Shown: positions 35,421 through 45,100 of the stretch, one piece after another
Position numbering within the stretch: position 1 is the stretch's first letter
Layout of the letters: every line of letters begins with the position of its first letter
Assembly: GCF_900091445.1 (NCBI RefSeq)
Contig: NZ_LT607733.1
Coordinates: 6,475,001-6,539,000 of the forward strand
DNA length: 64,000 nt
Source of the DNA: Micromonospora echinofusca
GTDB lineage: Bacteria > Actinomycetota > Actinomycetes > Mycobacteriales > Micromonosporaceae
Direction of reading: 5' to 3'
Translations under genes and position numbers: made by a program
The notes under the pieces: generated by a model
Told to the model about the DNA's origin: nothing
The model's database searches: none
What the model saw: the letters and a program-made list of their open reading frames with translations, nothing else

Positions 35421-35791
35421 GTGCACGACCTTTCGGAACGGCGCCGCTCAGCGGAACGAGTGGCGCGGTGACTGAGCCGACTATCTGGGGCCGCGCCACC
35501 ACCTCATCATCGCCGTGTCCCGCGTGCGTGGGATCCGGTAGGCCGAACGATGATCAGGAGGTGCCCGTGCCTTTAGGTTGAGCCGCGACCTGAATGGACC
35601 GGAGAGGACTGGACCATGGCCTGGTCAGGGGTGCGGAACGTGGTAGCGGTCGCCGCGCCTGCCCTTGGCGAGATGCTGGCCACCTTGCGGCTGCACGAAG
35701 GTGGGCCGTACGCCCAGCGGGACCGCGCACGAGGGCTGTCCCGGTCCTGACCGTTGCAGGGCAGCCGGATCACCTGATGGAGCACGCCGAC
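35421..35791. other. Intergenic region between SARP gene and DUF2690-like pair
   Basis: No supported gene. A 44-codon frame on the plus strand from 35616 has no family resemblance. The region probably holds the promoter of the secreted-protein pair (minus strand), but no clear -35/-10 pair is seen. Confidence 0.4.
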
Positions 35792-36640
35792 TCAGTAGCT
35801 CGCGATGGCGTTGCTGAGTACTTTGAGAGCCTGCGTCGTCTCGGTCAGCGCACGGTGAATGGCCTCCGCGGCTTGGCGTTTCAGTTGAGCAGACTCATCC
35901 GCCTCGGCCACGTCGGCGCCGAGGAGCCGGCGGTGGAGATCGTGCACGCCGGTTCCGGCATTGATGCCGAGTTCGCGCGCCAACCGGAGCTTGAGTTGGT
36001 GCAGCACGTGCACCGCCTCGGCTGTCCGTGATCCCGCGTGCAGCGCCTCGGCGAGAGAGCAGTGCAGGCCTTCGTGGTAGGGATAGTGCTGTACCCAGGA
36101 GTAGAGGTCGGTCGTCATCGCACTGTGCCGCTGGCGGCTGAACTCCACAGCCACCACTGCCTCGATCGCCCTGAGTCGGGCCTCTTCCCACCTTACGATG
36201 TCGCCCCGCAAGGCCGGTGAGTCGATGCCCTGAATGGTCGAACCGCGCCACAGCGTCAGGCCGGCGTGCAGGAGGCTGGCTGCCCGGTCAAGCTGACCGG
36301 CGCATCGCGCCTGCTCCGCCTGAGTGCAGAGCTGCCGGAACCGGAGCCCGTCGATCTGTTTCTCGCTGACCTCGAGGGCGTAGCTGTTGCCGGTGCGGGT
36401 GATCCGTTGCCCGCCTGAGAGGAGCAGGGCCCGAAGCCTGCCCAATCGGTTCTGGATCTGTTGACGGGCGGTGCCAGGCGGATGATGGTCCCAGACCACA
36501 TCGATGAGCCGCTCGACGGAGACAGGCTGATTGGAGTTGAGCAGGAGAGCCGCGAAGAGCTTCTGACTGCGCTCGCCCGATAGGTAGACTGATGCGGCCC
36601 CTGATCTAATGGTCAGTGGGCCTAGAAAATAGAATTCCAA
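35792..36640 (-). CDS. SARP/AfsR-type transcriptional regulator (winged helix plus BTAD)
   Basis: The 282-aa protein has an OmpR-like winged helix (about 1-95: FYFLGPLTIRSGAASVYLSG, KLFAALLLNSNQPVSVERLI and WDHHPPGTARQQIQNRLGRL). A bacterial transcriptional activation domain follows (about 100-245, ending in LGINAGTGVHDLHRRLL). It lacks the NB-ARC and TPR parts of full AfsR. Such SARPs activate biosynthetic or secreted-protein genes by binding direct repeats near promoters. The start is TTG with GGGGGA six bases upstream. Its likely targets are the DUF2690-like genes on the same strand, which is inference. Confidence 0.85.
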   Translation of the reverse strand: MEFYFLGPLTIRSGAASVYLSGERSQKLFAALLLNSNQPVSVERLIDVVWDHHPPGTARQQIQNRLGRLRALLLSGGQRITRTGNSYALEVSEKQIDGLRFRQLCTQAEQARCAGQLDRAASLLHAGLTLWRGSTIQGIDSPALRGDIVRWEEARLRAIEAVVAVEFSRQRHSAMTTDLYSWVQHYPYHEGLHCSLAEALHAGSRTAEAVHVLHQLKLRLARELGINAGTGVHDLHRRLLGADVAEADESAQLKRQAAEAIHRALTETTQALKVLSNAIASY

Positions 36641-36705
36641 GATGTATCCCCCGTGTTACGCCTGCTGCCCGACCCTCGTCGGGCCGTGCTCAGCATAGCC
36701 GGTAC

Positions 36706-36725
36706 TCAATGTTCGTCAACATTGA
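36706..36725. promoter_or_regulatory. Palindrome upstream of the SARP gene
   Basis: TCAATGTT and AACATTGA flank the 4-nt spacer CGTC, giving a perfect 8+4+8 inverted repeat 65 bp upstream of the SARP start. It lies in the least GC-rich stretch of the window. A regulatory site is a reasonable inference. Confidence 0.55.
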
Positions 36726-37102
36726 TCACTCGTTGACATAAGTGGCGAAAGTGGATACTTCGCATCTTTCGCAGGCGCTTCGAGGCTTGGATGTCACTAT
36801 TCACCACGCAGGGACTACATTGTGTAGTTGTGGCACGGATCACGACGGCGCAAGGCTCAAGCTACCTATTTATTTGAGTACGACGCTCCGAATTGCTCGG
36901 GAAGGTGCGTCGTCCGACTGACTGCAAATTGGTGCAGGAATGGGAGTTCGGCGGCCGAAGGTACGCCTCTCTTGCGCCTGGGATCGAGGCTGGGACGCCT
37001 CCTCGCCCGACCGGCCGCAGGCAGTACCGGCGGCCCCGGGTGCGACGGCACCCGTAGCAAGGTTCTCGTGGGAGAGCGCGACATAGGGCAGGATGCCAAT
37101 CC
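36726..37102 (+). promoter_or_regulatory. Intergenic region with candidate promoter toward the GT87-like gene
   Basis: TTGACA (36733-36738) is followed by GATACT (36754-36759, 15-nt spacer) or TACTTC (36757-36762, 18-nt spacer), reading toward the GT87-like gene about 340 bp away. No gene is supported here; open frames in the interval are short and family-less. Confidence 0.4.
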
Positions 37103-38635
37103 ATGAGCACCCAGTCGACGCCCCGCAGCGACGGCACAGCCGCCAACGACCATCCGTCACGCTCGGATGGGTTCGTCCGCGGGGTGTCCGGCCTGATCGG
37201 GGGCCCGCTCGGTGATCACGCCGTCGCACTGGACCAACCCCCGGGGCGTGAGAGTCGATTCTGGACGGCGACCCGCATCGTCCTGGCCATGGTCTGCCTG
37301 ACCCTGGCGTTGCACTGGGTGCAGAAGTCGCCCTGTCAGGACGGCGCCTGGCAGAACAACGTGCAGTACACCCGGTTCTGCTACACGGACGTGCTGGCGC
37401 TCTACTACGCCGAGCGGCTCAACGAGGGCGCGGTCCCCTACCAGGACCACCCCGTCGAGTACCCGGTGCTGACCGGGTACTTCATGGGTGCCCTCGGCCT
37501 GCCGGTGCACGCCATCGGCCAGGACGACCCGGGGCTCAACCAGGGCATGTGGTTCTACAACCTGAATGCCCTGGTGCTCGGCGCGCTGGCGGTGGCCACG
37601 GTGGCGGTGCTCCTCGCCCTGCGCCGCCGCCGACCCTGGGACGCGGCGCTCTTCGCACTCGCCCCCGCGCTGATGCTCACCGCCACGGTCAACTGGGACC
37701 TGCTCGCCATCGGTCTGGCCGCGTTCGGCCTGTTCGCCTGGGCGCGCAGGCGACCACTGGTGGCCGGTGTCCTGCTCGGTCTCGCCGGGGCGGCCAAGAT
37801 GTGGCCGCTGTTCATCCTCGGCCCGATCCTGGTGTTGGCGCTGCGCGCCGGGCGGCTCCGCGCCGCCCTCACCGCCTTCGGCGCCGCACTGGTCTCCCTG
37901 GTGCTGGTGAACCTGCCGGTTGCCATTCCCTACCGGGAGAACTGGGACCGCTTCTTCGAGCTGAACTCGACCCGGCCCATCGACTGGGGCACCCTCTGGT
38001 ACATCGGGCGCTACCTGGACGGCAAGTTCGGCAACGCCAACCCCGCCGACCTCGGGCCGTTCGAGTGGCTGAACATCAACATCCCGACCCTGAACACCTT
38101 GTCGTACGCCCTCTTCGGGCTGGCCTGCCTCGGGGTGGCCGCGCTGGGACTGCTGGCCCCGCGCCGGCCCCGGCTCGCCCAGCTAGCGTTCCTGGTGGTC
38201 GCCGCCTTCCTGATCTTCAGCAAGGTGTGGTCGCAGCAGTTCGTGCTCTGGCTGCTGCCGCTGGTGGTGCTCGCCCGCCCGAAGTGGGGCGCCTTCCTGG
38301 CCTGGCAGGTGGCCGAGGTCTGCTACTTCGTGGCCTTCTACGGCGAACTGCTCGGCGCGGCTACCAGCCGGCCGGTCTTCCCGGAGGGCGTCTTCGTGCT
38401 GGCCTCGACGCTGCGGCTGGCCACCGTGGTGGTGCTCTGCGTGTTGGTCGTCCGGGAGATCCTGCGACCGGAACTCGACCCGGTGCGGCGAACCTACGCC
38501 GACGACCCGGACGGCGGGCTGCTCGACGGCGCCCCCGACGCACCCTGGCTCGACCGCTGGCGACGCCGGTCCGTGGCGCCCGACGAGGGAGCCGCGACGA
38601 GCGCAGGGGCTCCGGCGCGAGGGCTGTCCACGTGA
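37103..38635 (+). CDS. GT87-like integral membrane glycosyltransferase (Rv0051-type)
   Basis: The 510-aa multi-pass protein of the GT-C/DUF2029 type has a hydrophobic helix near 60, then a conserved extracytoplasmic loop (SPCQDGAWQNNVQYTRFCYT, and VPYQDHPVEYPVLTGYFMG). Nine or more further helices follow, and a charged tail. GT-C enzymes use polyprenyl-phosphate sugars on the outer membrane face; donor and acceptor are unknown here. The homologue Rv0051 follows ponA1 directly in mycobacteria. Here the secreted-protein/SARP segment lies between them. The ATG at 37103 gives the whole cytoplasmic leader. Confidence 0.85.
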   Translation: MSTQSTPRSDGTAANDHPSRSDGFVRGVSGLIGGPLGDHAVALDQPPGRESRFWTATRIVLAMVCLTLALHWVQKSPCQDGAWQNNVQYTRFCYTDVLALYYAERLNEGAVPYQDHPVEYPVLTGYFMGALGLPVHAIGQDDPGLNQGMWFYNLNALVLGALAVATVAVLLALRRRRPWDAALFALAPALMLTATVNWDLLAIGLAAFGLFAWARRRPLVAGVLLGLAGAAKMWPLFILGPILVLALRAGRLRAALTAFGAALVSLVLVNLPVAIPYRENWDRFFELNSTRPIDWGTLWYIGRYLDGKFGNANPADLGPFEWLNINIPTLNTLSYALFGLACLGVAALGLLAPRRPRLAQLAFLVVAAFLIFSKVWSQQFVLWLLPLVVLARPKWGAFLAWQVAEVCYFVAFYGELLGAATSRPVFPEGVFVLASTLRLATVVVLCVLVVREILRPELDPVRRTYADDPDGGLLDGAPDAPWLDRWRRRSVAPDEGAATSAGAPARGLST

Positions 38636-38672
38636 ACGGCCCCCGCGCCGGAGGCCTACCGACAGGTGGCGC

Positions 38673-39188
38673 TCAGTAGCGTGCCGTGCAATACATGATC
38701 CGGCGGTTGCCGGCCTCGTAGTCCCACTCGGTGTCGTACTGGTAGAAGCACGCCCGTGCGGTCATGCCCTTGTCGTTGACCATCAGCGACCAGGAGCCCG
38801 ACGATCCGGTGTCGTCGACCGTCATGCGCAGCGTCCCGTTGGAGTTGTAGCTCTGGACCAGTACTCCGGAGAGCCAGCCGAAGCTGCCGGTCTGCCGTGC
38901 CCACGCAGTTCGGCAGAACGGGCTGTACCGCAACTCGACGTAGGTCGCGCTGTACGGGGTCTCCACGTCGATGAAGTTGCACCGCATGGTCTTCCCGTCC
39001 ACCGTCGCGAAGTAGGTGTCCGGGTCCTTGCGATCGCACACTGAGCCGCAGCCCGAGGTCGCCGCCATCGCCGGTGCCTGGAAGCCCATGACGATAGCGA
39101 CTCCCATGGCCATCACCACCATGAGCCTGGAGCGCCACGAGTGCCTGTCGGGGCGTGCGCCGAGACGGGACATCTGAGTACGAGCCAT
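38673..39188 (-). CDS. Secreted Cys-rich DUF2690-like protein, copy 3
   Basis: The 171-aa protein has an N-terminal twin-basic leader and a hydrophobic signal (LMVVMAMGVAIVMGFQ, cleavage after AMA near 49). The mature part has GCGSVCDRKDPDTY, VELRYSPFCRTAWARQ, MTARACFYQYD and a final Cys in IMYCTARY. It shares the core motif and outer Cys with copies 1 and 2 but lacks the CxxCYYxC block. Its start at ATG 39186-39188 has GAGGAGAG upstream. It is convergent with the GT87-like gene (37 bp gap). Confidence 0.78.
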   Translation of the reverse strand: MARTQMSRLGARPDRHSWRSRLMVVMAMGVAIVMGFQAPAMAATSGCGSVCDRKDPDTYFATVDGKTMRCNFIDVETPYSATYVELRYSPFCRTAWARQTGSFGWLSGVLVQSYNSNGTLRMTVDDTGSSGSWSLMVNDKGMTARACFYQYDTEWDYEAGNRRIMYCTARY

Positions 39189-39579
39189 TCTCTCTCCTCG
39201 CGAGGTAGGGCAACCATTCGAACGGGTCACGGCATAGGACCCGGGCTACGGGAGGAAAGTTTGAGGCGCCTTCTCATCGAGGTATCACCGCCACGTCATG
39301 GTGACAGTGCGGGTGGCGAGCTGGTCACCAGCGCCAGGGCGGTACCGTGAGCGGGGTGCGCCCGTCGGACTCCTGCGTCGTCTGCGGACTCGGCACCATC
39401 CATCTCCTGCCTTGTGCACGCTGCATGACCTGATCCCTTCGTAGAGATCGGTTGCGCCGCGACGTGCGGTATGTCGGCGGCGCCACCGGTGGCCCGCAGC
39501 ATCGCCGGAGGCGCCATTACGCGATCACCGTCGCCACACCGCTGCACGCAGGGATGCCAGGCGATGGTGCGGAGGTGGG
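39189..39579. other. Intergenic region without supported gene
   Basis: Open frames here are antisense-like and unsupported. Its minus-strand right end contains the 5' region of copy 3; its left boundary with the membrane protein gene shows no clear hairpin. Confidence 0.4.
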
Positions 39580-41892
39580 TCAGAGGCGGTAGACCACCAC
39601 GTCGCCGATCTCCTCGCGGGTGATGCCGAGCCCGTCGACCGGCGCGTCGACGGTGATCTCCCACGGCGTGCCGGCGATGTGATCGCGCATCAGCAGCACG
39701 TTGCGGACACCGAGGACGCGCAGGTAGTCGACGCTGACCTGGTCGGGGAAGGAGAGCGTCACCCGGCGTACGTCATCGAGCTGCCGCGGCGTGAAGCCGC
39801 TCCCTCCGTTCACCACGTCCTGGAATCTGGTCGTGGACCAGAGCATCACCGGCTGATCGAGGCTCTGGTTGCTGGGCAGCACCAGCAGCGGCCCGTCCAC
39901 GGTCCGCATCGCGGCCGGCTGGGGCGGCACGACCGGGTGCGGCGTGGAGTTCAACCCCTCGCCGATCACCAGCACCAGCGGCAGCAGCGTGGCCAGCCGC
40001 AGCCACGGGCTGGGCCAGGAGGGGATCCGCTCGGCGGAGATCTCCCGGACCCGGGTGGCGAACGCGCTGACCGCGCCCGCCGCGAGAAGCCCGAGCAGCA
40101 GCGTCGTCCAGAGCATCAGCCGCCCCGGCGTACGCAGGCCGTTCCAACCGGGCAGGTACTCGAACAGCGGCACGTAGGTGAAGGTGCCGTCGAAGAACCG
40201 GGTGCCCATGGCGAGCACCATCGTCACCACCACCCCGGCGAGCAGCAGCAGCCGGTGGCGCAGCTTCCACACCGAGAAGAAGAGGCCGCCGGCCGCGAGC
40301 GCGTAGAGCACGAAGCCGGGCAGCAGGGTCATCTCCGGGTGCCAGGGCAGCAACGCCCTCGCCCCCTCGTGCAGCCCGCCCCACACCCGCGACTCGGCGG
40401 GCGCGGTGAAGAAACCGCTCGCCGGCGGGGAGAAGATGGCGATGTCGCCGATGGAGCGCTTGGCGTTCGGGTGCGCCTCCGCCACCGTGAAGAACGGAAT
40501 GGCCAGCAGCGCGCCGACGCCGGCGAAGAGCAGGCCGCCGACCAGGTCCGCGATCAGCAGCCGGCGGCCGAACGGGCGCTTGACCGGCCGGACGACCCAC
40601 CGCCGCAGGAACCAGGTCACGGCCGCGACCAGCACGGTCCCGGCGAGGAAGTACGCGAACGGCAACCCGATGCCGAAGCCGAGACTGAGTTGCCAGGCCG
40701 CCACCAACCAGCCGGTGTAGACCCAGCCGTCGTGCCGGCGTTCCGGACGGTACCCGTGCCGCAGCGACCAGCCGTGTCCCCGGGCGAGCATGGCCAGCGC
40801 CAGTGGGATGCCGCCGTTCGAGATCACGTGCAGGTGCCCGGCCTGGGCCAGCAGCCACGGCGCGTACGCGAAGCTCACCCCGGCCACCGCGGAGCCGATC
40901 CGGCCCGCGCCGAGCTGCCGGGCCAGCGCGTACGCCCCGAGCGTGGCGAGCGCGTGGGCCAGCACGAACATGATGTTGTAGCGGAGCACGGCGGCCTCGG
41001 GGCCGGTGCCGAGCATGCCCGCGGGGGCGTACCCGAGCAGGGTGTCGGAGAAGGCGAAGCTCCACGGCTCGGGGAAGAAGGTGTTCGACTGCCACAGCTG
41101 CGCGGGGTTGGTCAGCAGGATGTGCCCCGACCAGGCCATCTGCCATGCCTGGAGGCTGGGGTCCCAGTAGTCCTGCGGCAGGGTGTGCCGCGGGTAGCGC
41201 AGGGTCGGCCAGGTCAGCAGCACCGCCAACGCCAGCGAGGCCAGCGCCGCGAGCGTCCACTCGTGCACCAGCAGGCGGCCGACCGCCCGGGTGGCGCGCC
41301 CGAGCCGGGACGGTACCGGTTCGGGCGCGGACGCGAAGGCCTCCCAACGGTCGGGCTTCCCGTCCTCGGCCTTACCGCTCCCGTCCTCGGCCTTACCGGT
41401 GGCAGCCTTGCCGCCGTCCCCACCCGCGCCCTCGGCACCGGTCGTACCGGCTGCGCCTGCCTTGCCGGTCGCATCCGTCCTGCCAGACACATCCGTCTTG
41501 CCGGTCACGTCCGTCTTGTCCGAGGCGCGGGTCTCGGCCTCTCTCTTGCCGGTCGTGCCTGCCATGGCGGCGTCCGCCTTGCCGGCGGCGTCCGCCTTGG
41601 CGTCCGTCCCGCCGGTCGCGCCAGCCTCGGCGCCGTCCTTGCCGGTCTTGCCGGCGGCGTCCGCTTTCCCGGCGATGCCGGCAGTGTCGGCGTTCCCGGC
41701 GATGCCGGCGGCGTCCGCTTTCCCGGCGATGCCGGCAGTGTCGGCGTTCCCGGCGATGCCGGCGGCGTCCGCCTTCCCGGCAGTGTCGGCGTTCCCGGCG
41801 ATGCCGGCGGCGTCCGCCTTCCCGGCAGTGTCGGCGTTCCCGGCGGTGGCGTCGGGACGAGGGCTGCCGGCGGCGGACTGCTCGGTCGTCAT
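39580..41892 (-). CDS. Large integral membrane glycosyltransferase-like protein with repetitive N-terminus
   Basis: The 770-aa protein has a repetitive cytoplasmic head (about residues 16-190) rich in Ala, Gly, Lys, Asp and Thr. Eleven or more membrane helices follow, then a C-terminal soluble domain of about 130 residues. The membrane part begins with [15 protein letters not shown] and includes the extracytoplasmic loop [20 protein letters not shown], with an acidic pair typical of GT-C enzymes. The head has copies of [18 protein letters not shown]. The start ATG overlaps the nfo stop by ATGA, so it is co-translated with endonuclease IV. The substrate is unknown. Confidence 0.82.
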   Translation of the reverse strand: MTTEQSAAGSPRPDATAGNADTAGKADAAGIAGNADTAGKADAAGIAGNADTAGIAGKADAAGIAGNADTAGIAGKADAAGKTGKDGAEAGATGGTDAKADAAGKADAAMAGTTGKREAETRASDKTDVTGKTDVSGRTDATGKAGAAGTTGAEGAGGDGGKAATGKAEDGSGKAEDGKPDRWEAFASAPEPVPSRLGRATRAVGRLLVHEWTLAALASLALAVLLTWPTLRYPRHTLPQDYWDPSLQAWQMAWSGHILLTNPAQLWQSNTFFPEPWSFAFSDTLLGYAPAGMLGTGPEAAVLRYNIMFVLAHALATLGAYALARQLGAGRIGSAVAGVSFAYAPWLLAQAGHLHVISNGGIPLALAMLARGHGWSLRHGYRPERRHDGWVYTGWLVAAWQLSLGFGIGLPFAYFLAGTVLVAAVTWFLRRWVVRPVKRPFGRRLLIADLVGGLLFAGVGALLAIPFFTVAEAHPNAKRSIGDIAIFSPPASGFFTAPAESRVWGGLHEGARALLPWHPEMTLLPGFVLYALAAGGLFFSVWKLRHRLLLLAGVVVTMVLAMGTRFFDGTFTYVPLFEYLPGWNGLRTPGRLMLWTTLLLGLLAAGAVSAFATRVREISAERIPSWPSPWLRLATLLPLVLVIGEGLNSTPHPVVPPQPAAMRTVDGPLLVLPSNQSLDQPVMLWSTTRFQDVVNGGSGFTPRQLDDVRRVTLSFPDQVSVDYLRVLGVRNVLLMRDHIAGTPWEITVDAPVDGLGITREEIGDVVVYRL
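41640..41843 (-). repeat. Tandem 45/54-bp repeats in the membrane protein gene
   Basis: About four in-frame units alternate between 45 and 54 bp and encode [15 protein letters not shown] or [18 protein letters not shown]. Copies are nearly identical at the DNA level, indicating recent expansion. Degenerate copies continue to about 41.35 kb. Confidence 0.85.
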
Positions 41893-42680
41893 GCCGCAGG
41901 GCTCCCCGCGCCCAGCCGGTCACGCAGGAAGGCGATGTCGGCACCCTGACCGTCGACCCCGCCGGGGGTTTCGACGATGACGGGTGCGCCGGCCGCGCGG
42001 ATCACCGCCACCACCAGCTCCGGGTCGATCGTGCCGCCGTCGAGGTTGTCGTGCCGGTCCTGCCCGGAGTTGAACGCGCCCTTGGAGTTGTTGGCGTGCA
42101 CCAGGTCGATCCGCCCGGTGATCGCCTTGATCCGGTCGACGAGGCCGAGCAGTTCCTCGCCGCCGGCGTGCGCGTGGCAGGTGTCCAGGCAGAAGCCCAC
42201 CTCGTGGTCGCCCACGGCGTCCCAGAGACGGGCGAGTGCGTCGAGCCGCCGGGCGCAGGCGTTGTCGCCGCCGGCGGTGTTCTCGATCAGGACCGGCACG
42301 TCGAAGCCGCCGGAGTCCGCCGCGTACGCGAAGGTCTTGCGCCAGTTGTCGAAGCCGACGGCCAGGTCGTCGCCGGCGTTGACGTGCCCGCCGTGCACGA
42401 TCAGTCCCTTCGCGCCGATGGCGGCGGCCGCCTTGGCGTGCCCGAGCAGCAGCTTGCGGCTGGGGATCCGGATCCGGTTGTTGAGGGTGGCGACGTTGAT
42501 GACGTACGGCGCGTGCACGTAGAGGTCGACGTCCGCGGCCCGCAGCCGGTCCGCGTCCTCCCGCGGCTTCGGTGCCTTCCACCCCTGCGGGTCGGAGAGG
42601 AAGAACTGCACGGCCTCCGCCCCTCGGGCGGTCGCCTCCGCCATCGGGTCGGTCGAATCGACGTGGGCTCCGATACGCAT
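41889..42680 (-). CDS. nfo: Deoxyribonuclease IV (apurinic/apyrimidinic endonuclease)
   Basis: Nfo cleaves DNA at abasic sites in base-excision repair. The 263-aa TIM-barrel protein has the expected metal ligands in motifs such as [34 protein letters not shown] and [23 protein letters not shown]. The ATG at 42678-42680 opens with MRIGAHVDS; an upstream in-frame extension is not conserved-like. Translationally coupled to the downstream membrane protein gene. Confidence 0.93.
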   Translation of the reverse strand: MRIGAHVDSTDPMAEATARGAEAVQFFLSDPQGWKAPKPREDADRLRAADVDLYVHAPYVINVATLNNRIRIPSRKLLLGHAKAAAAIGAKGLIVHGGHVNAGDDLAVGFDNWRKTFAYAADSGGFDVPVLIENTAGGDNACARRLDALARLWDAVGDHEVGFCLDTCHAHAGGEELLGLVDRIKAITGRIDLVHANNSKGAFNSGQDRHDNLDGGTIDPELVVAVIRAAGAPVIVETPGGVDGQGADIAFLRDRLGAGSPAA

Positions 42681-43322
42681 GCAGGGGAGCCTACGTCGCG
42701 TCTCCGACAGCCGGGATGACGGCGGTGGCGGACTCGCCGGCCCCACGCGTCACCTCCCGGCACGGGCGGTCGTTGATGCGAGTGGGATCCACGGTTGCCG
42801 CAGCCGGCCCGGAACGGCCGCCGGTCGGCCGACCGGAGGTACGCGTGAAACCGCCCGTAAGGCAGGGGCACCCCCGTCCGCGCGGCCCGGCGCGGCGGGG
42901 GCCCGCCCTGACGGAAGCGGGCTCATCGGGAAATTTGTCGGAGAATTCCGCCATTTCCCCCGACAAGGGGCAAGAGCCGTTGTAACGTCAGGTAACAACA
43001 CGATAAAGCTCCGCGGGGCGTCCCCGGTCCAACCTCATCGGTGTGGTCGTTCCTCCCCAGGTCCCACCCAAGGAATGCGGACGGGACGCCCCGCGGCCTC
43101 GTGTACGGGGGCTCGCATCGACAGCGACGTCGAGGCGGGCCCCCGTCGCTTCGCCCGGCGGACGGCCCCCGCCGACCACCCCGGGCATGATCGTCGGGAC
43201 CGGGTATCCTGGTCCGGTTGTCCGCGTCCGGCCGGGTCCCCCCGGAACCGGCGTGGGCCACGACGCAGACCTCCTGCCACGGAAGGACCGTGGCCGCTTA
43301 GCCCACAGGAGGTGAGCACGTC
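42681..43322. other. Intergenic region between nfo and rpsF
   Basis: A 640-bp gap between divergent genes with no supported CDS; translated frames are compositionally biased and lack family features. It should contain promoters for both directions. GATAAAG near 43000 and TATCCT near 43205 resemble -10 boxes for the ribosomal operon, but no convincing -35 accompanies them. Confidence 0.4.
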
Positions 43323-43613
43323 TTGCGTCATTACGAAGTAATGGTGATCCTCGACCCCAGTCTCGAGGAGCGCACCGTCGCCCCGTCGCTCGACACGTAC
43401 CTGAACGTGATCCGGACCGCGGGTGGCTCGGTGGAGAAGACCGACGTGTGGGGCCGCCGGCGCCTCGCGTACGAGATCAACAAGAAGGCCGAAGGCATCT
43501 ACGCCGTCGTCGACCTGCAGGCGACGCCCGCGGCGGTGGCCGAGCTGGACCGTCAGCTGCGGCTCAACGAGTCCGTGCTGCGCACCAAGGTCATCCGGCC
43601 GGAGATGCGCTAA
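43323..43613 (+). CDS. rpsF: 30S ribosomal protein S6
   Basis: The 96-aa protein has the S6 fold sequence [38 protein letters not shown] and [16 protein letters not shown]. It starts with TTG at 43323, with AGGAGGTGAG about ten bases upstream. First gene of the conserved rpsF-ssb-rpsR-rplI operon. Confidence 0.97.
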   Translation: MRHYEVMVILDPSLEERTVAPSLDTYLNVIRTAGGSVEKTDVWGRRRLAYEINKKAEGIYAVVDLQATPAAVAELDRQLRLNESVLRTKVIRPEMR

Positions 43614-43712
43614 AAGCATTCAACCCGGTTCACCCGGATCAGCCTCATCGGCACTGTCGGAGGGCTCTGAGAGCCTGTACGGCAGAACAGATGAGTGCGC
43701 GAGGAGATGGTC

Positions 43713-44231
43713 ATGGCAGGAGACACCACCATCACGGTCATCGGCAACCTGACCGATGACCCCGAGTTGCGGTTCACCCCCTCCGGTGCGGCGGTCGCCA
43801 AGTTCCGGGTCGCTTCGACGCCCCGGTTCATGGACAAGGCCTCCGGCGAGTGGAAGGACGGCGAGCCGCTCTTCCTGGCGTGCACCGTGTGGCGGCAGGC
43901 GGCGGAGCACGTCGCCGAGTCGCTCCAGCGGGGCGCCCGCGTGATCGTCTCGGGCCGGCTGCGTCAGCGGTCGTACGAGACGCGCGAGGGCGAGAAGCGC
44001 ACCGTCATCGAGCTCGAGGTCGACGAGATCGGCCCGTCGCTGCGCTACGCCACGGCGAAGGTGCAGAAGATGTCCCGCTCCGGCGGCGGTGGCGGCGGCT
44101 TCGGCGGCGGTGGTGGAGGTGGCCAGGGCGGCGGCGGAGGCAACTTCGACGACCCCTGGGCCTCGGCTGCACCGGCACCCTCGCGCGGTGGTTCGGGTGG
44201 CGGCAACTTCGACGAGGAGCCCCCGTTCTAA
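43713..44231 (+). CDS. ssb: Single-stranded DNA-binding protein
   Basis: SSB coats single-stranded DNA in replication and repair. The 172-aa protein has the OB fold ([51 protein letters not shown]). A Gly-rich linker follows, and the acidic tip NFDEEPPF, which recruits partners. The ATG at 43713 has GAGGAG at the right distance; two earlier in-frame starts are weaker. Located between rpsF and rpsR as in most bacteria. Confidence 0.96.
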   Translation: MAGDTTITVIGNLTDDPELRFTPSGAAVAKFRVASTPRFMDKASGEWKDGEPLFLACTVWRQAAEHVAESLQRGARVIVSGRLRQRSYETREGEKRTVIELEVDEIGPSLRYATAKVQKMSRSGGGGGGFGGGGGGGQGGGGGNFDDPWASAAPAPSRGGSGGGNFDEEPPF

Positions 44232-44272
44232 TGGCGCCGAGCGCCCGCGATCGCAAACCAGGAGCACGAGCA

Positions 44273-44512
44273 ATGGCCAAGGCCGCTGCACTTCGCAAAC
44301 CGAAGAAGAAGGTGAACCCGCTCGACAAGGACGGGATCACCTACATCGATTACAAGGACACCGCGCTGCTGCGCAAGTTCATCTCCGACCGCGGCAAGAT
44401 CCGCGCTAGGCGGGTGACCGGCGTGACCTCGCAGCAGCAGCGGCAGATCGCCCGTGCGGTCAAGAACGCCCGTGAGATGGCGCTCCTGCCGTACACGGCC
44501 ACGGCCCGCTGA
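44273..44512 (+). CDS. rpsR: 30S ribosomal protein S18
   Basis: The 79-aa basic protein includes [40 protein letters not shown] and [20 protein letters not shown], the full S18 signature. ATG at 44273 with AGGAGCACG upstream. The single Cys zinc motif of some S18 copies is absent (Cys-minus form). Confidence 0.96.
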   Translation: MAKAAALRKPKKKVNPLDKDGITYIDYKDTALLRKFISDRGKIRARRVTGVTSQQQRQIARAVKNAREMALLPYTATAR

Positions 44513-44526
44513 GAGGAGGCACCGAT

Positions 44527-44973
44527 ATGAAGATCATCCTGACTCAGGAGGTGTCCGGCCTCGGTGCCCCGGGCGACATCGTCGAGGTCAAGAACGGCTA
44601 CGGCCGTAACTACCTGCTGCCGCAGGGCTTCGCGATCGCCTGGACCAAGGGTGCGGAGAAGCAGGTCACGGTCATCAAGCGGGCCCGTTCGGCCCGGGAG
44701 ATCCGCGACCTCGGCCACGCCAACGAGGTCAAGGGCCAGCTCGAGGGCCTCAAGGTCAACCTGAAGGCCCGCGCCGGCGACGGCGGTCGGCTCTTCGGCT
44801 CGGTCACCCCGACCGAGATCGTCGACGCCGTCAAGGCCGCCGGTGGCCCGGTCCTCGACCGTCGTCGGCTGGAGCTGTCCGGTCCGATCAAGTCGACCGG
44901 CTCCTACCCGGTGCAGATCAAGCTGCACCCCGAGGTGACCGCCAAGTTCGACCTCAACGTCGTCCAGGGCTGA
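44527..44973 (+). CDS. rplI: 50S ribosomal protein L9
   Basis: The 148-aa protein has the N-terminal rRNA-binding domain ([37 protein letters not shown]), the long connecting helix and the C-terminal domain with [19 protein letters not shown]. It begins 14 bp after rpsR with GAGGAGG upstream and is followed by a strong terminator. Confidence 0.97.
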   Translation: MKIILTQEVSGLGAPGDIVEVKNGYGRNYLLPQGFAIAWTKGAEKQVTVIKRARSAREIRDLGHANEVKGQLEGLKVNLKARAGDGGRLFGSVTPTEIVDAVKAAGGPVLDRRRLELSGPIKSTGSYPVQIKLHPEVTAKFDLNVVQG

Positions 44974-44993
44974 CACCTCACCCCGCACCACGA

Positions 44994-45027
44994 CACAGGG
45001 CCCGCACCGACCGGTGCGGGCCCTGTG
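44994..45027 (+). terminator. Terminator of the rpsF operon
   Basis: A perfect 16-bp stem (CACAGGGCCCGCACCG and its complement) with a 2-nt loop, 20 bp after the rplI stop. It also faces the end of the convergent membrane protein gene. Confidence 0.8.
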
Positions 45028-45100
45028 CGTCGTACGGCCGCTCGTGCCGCTTCCCGGCGGGCCCTGACCGTCACCGGCCCGGGGTGCCAACCTCGACCGC

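Noticed and set aside
35616-35750. 44-codon plus-strand frame between the SARP and secreted-protein genes
   Set aside because: No homology signature, no clear ribosome-binding site and an intergenic location fit chance.
42691-42966. 91-codon minus-strand frame between nfo and rpsF
   Set aside because: Low-complexity, no family resemblance; the region must hold promoters of two divergent operons.
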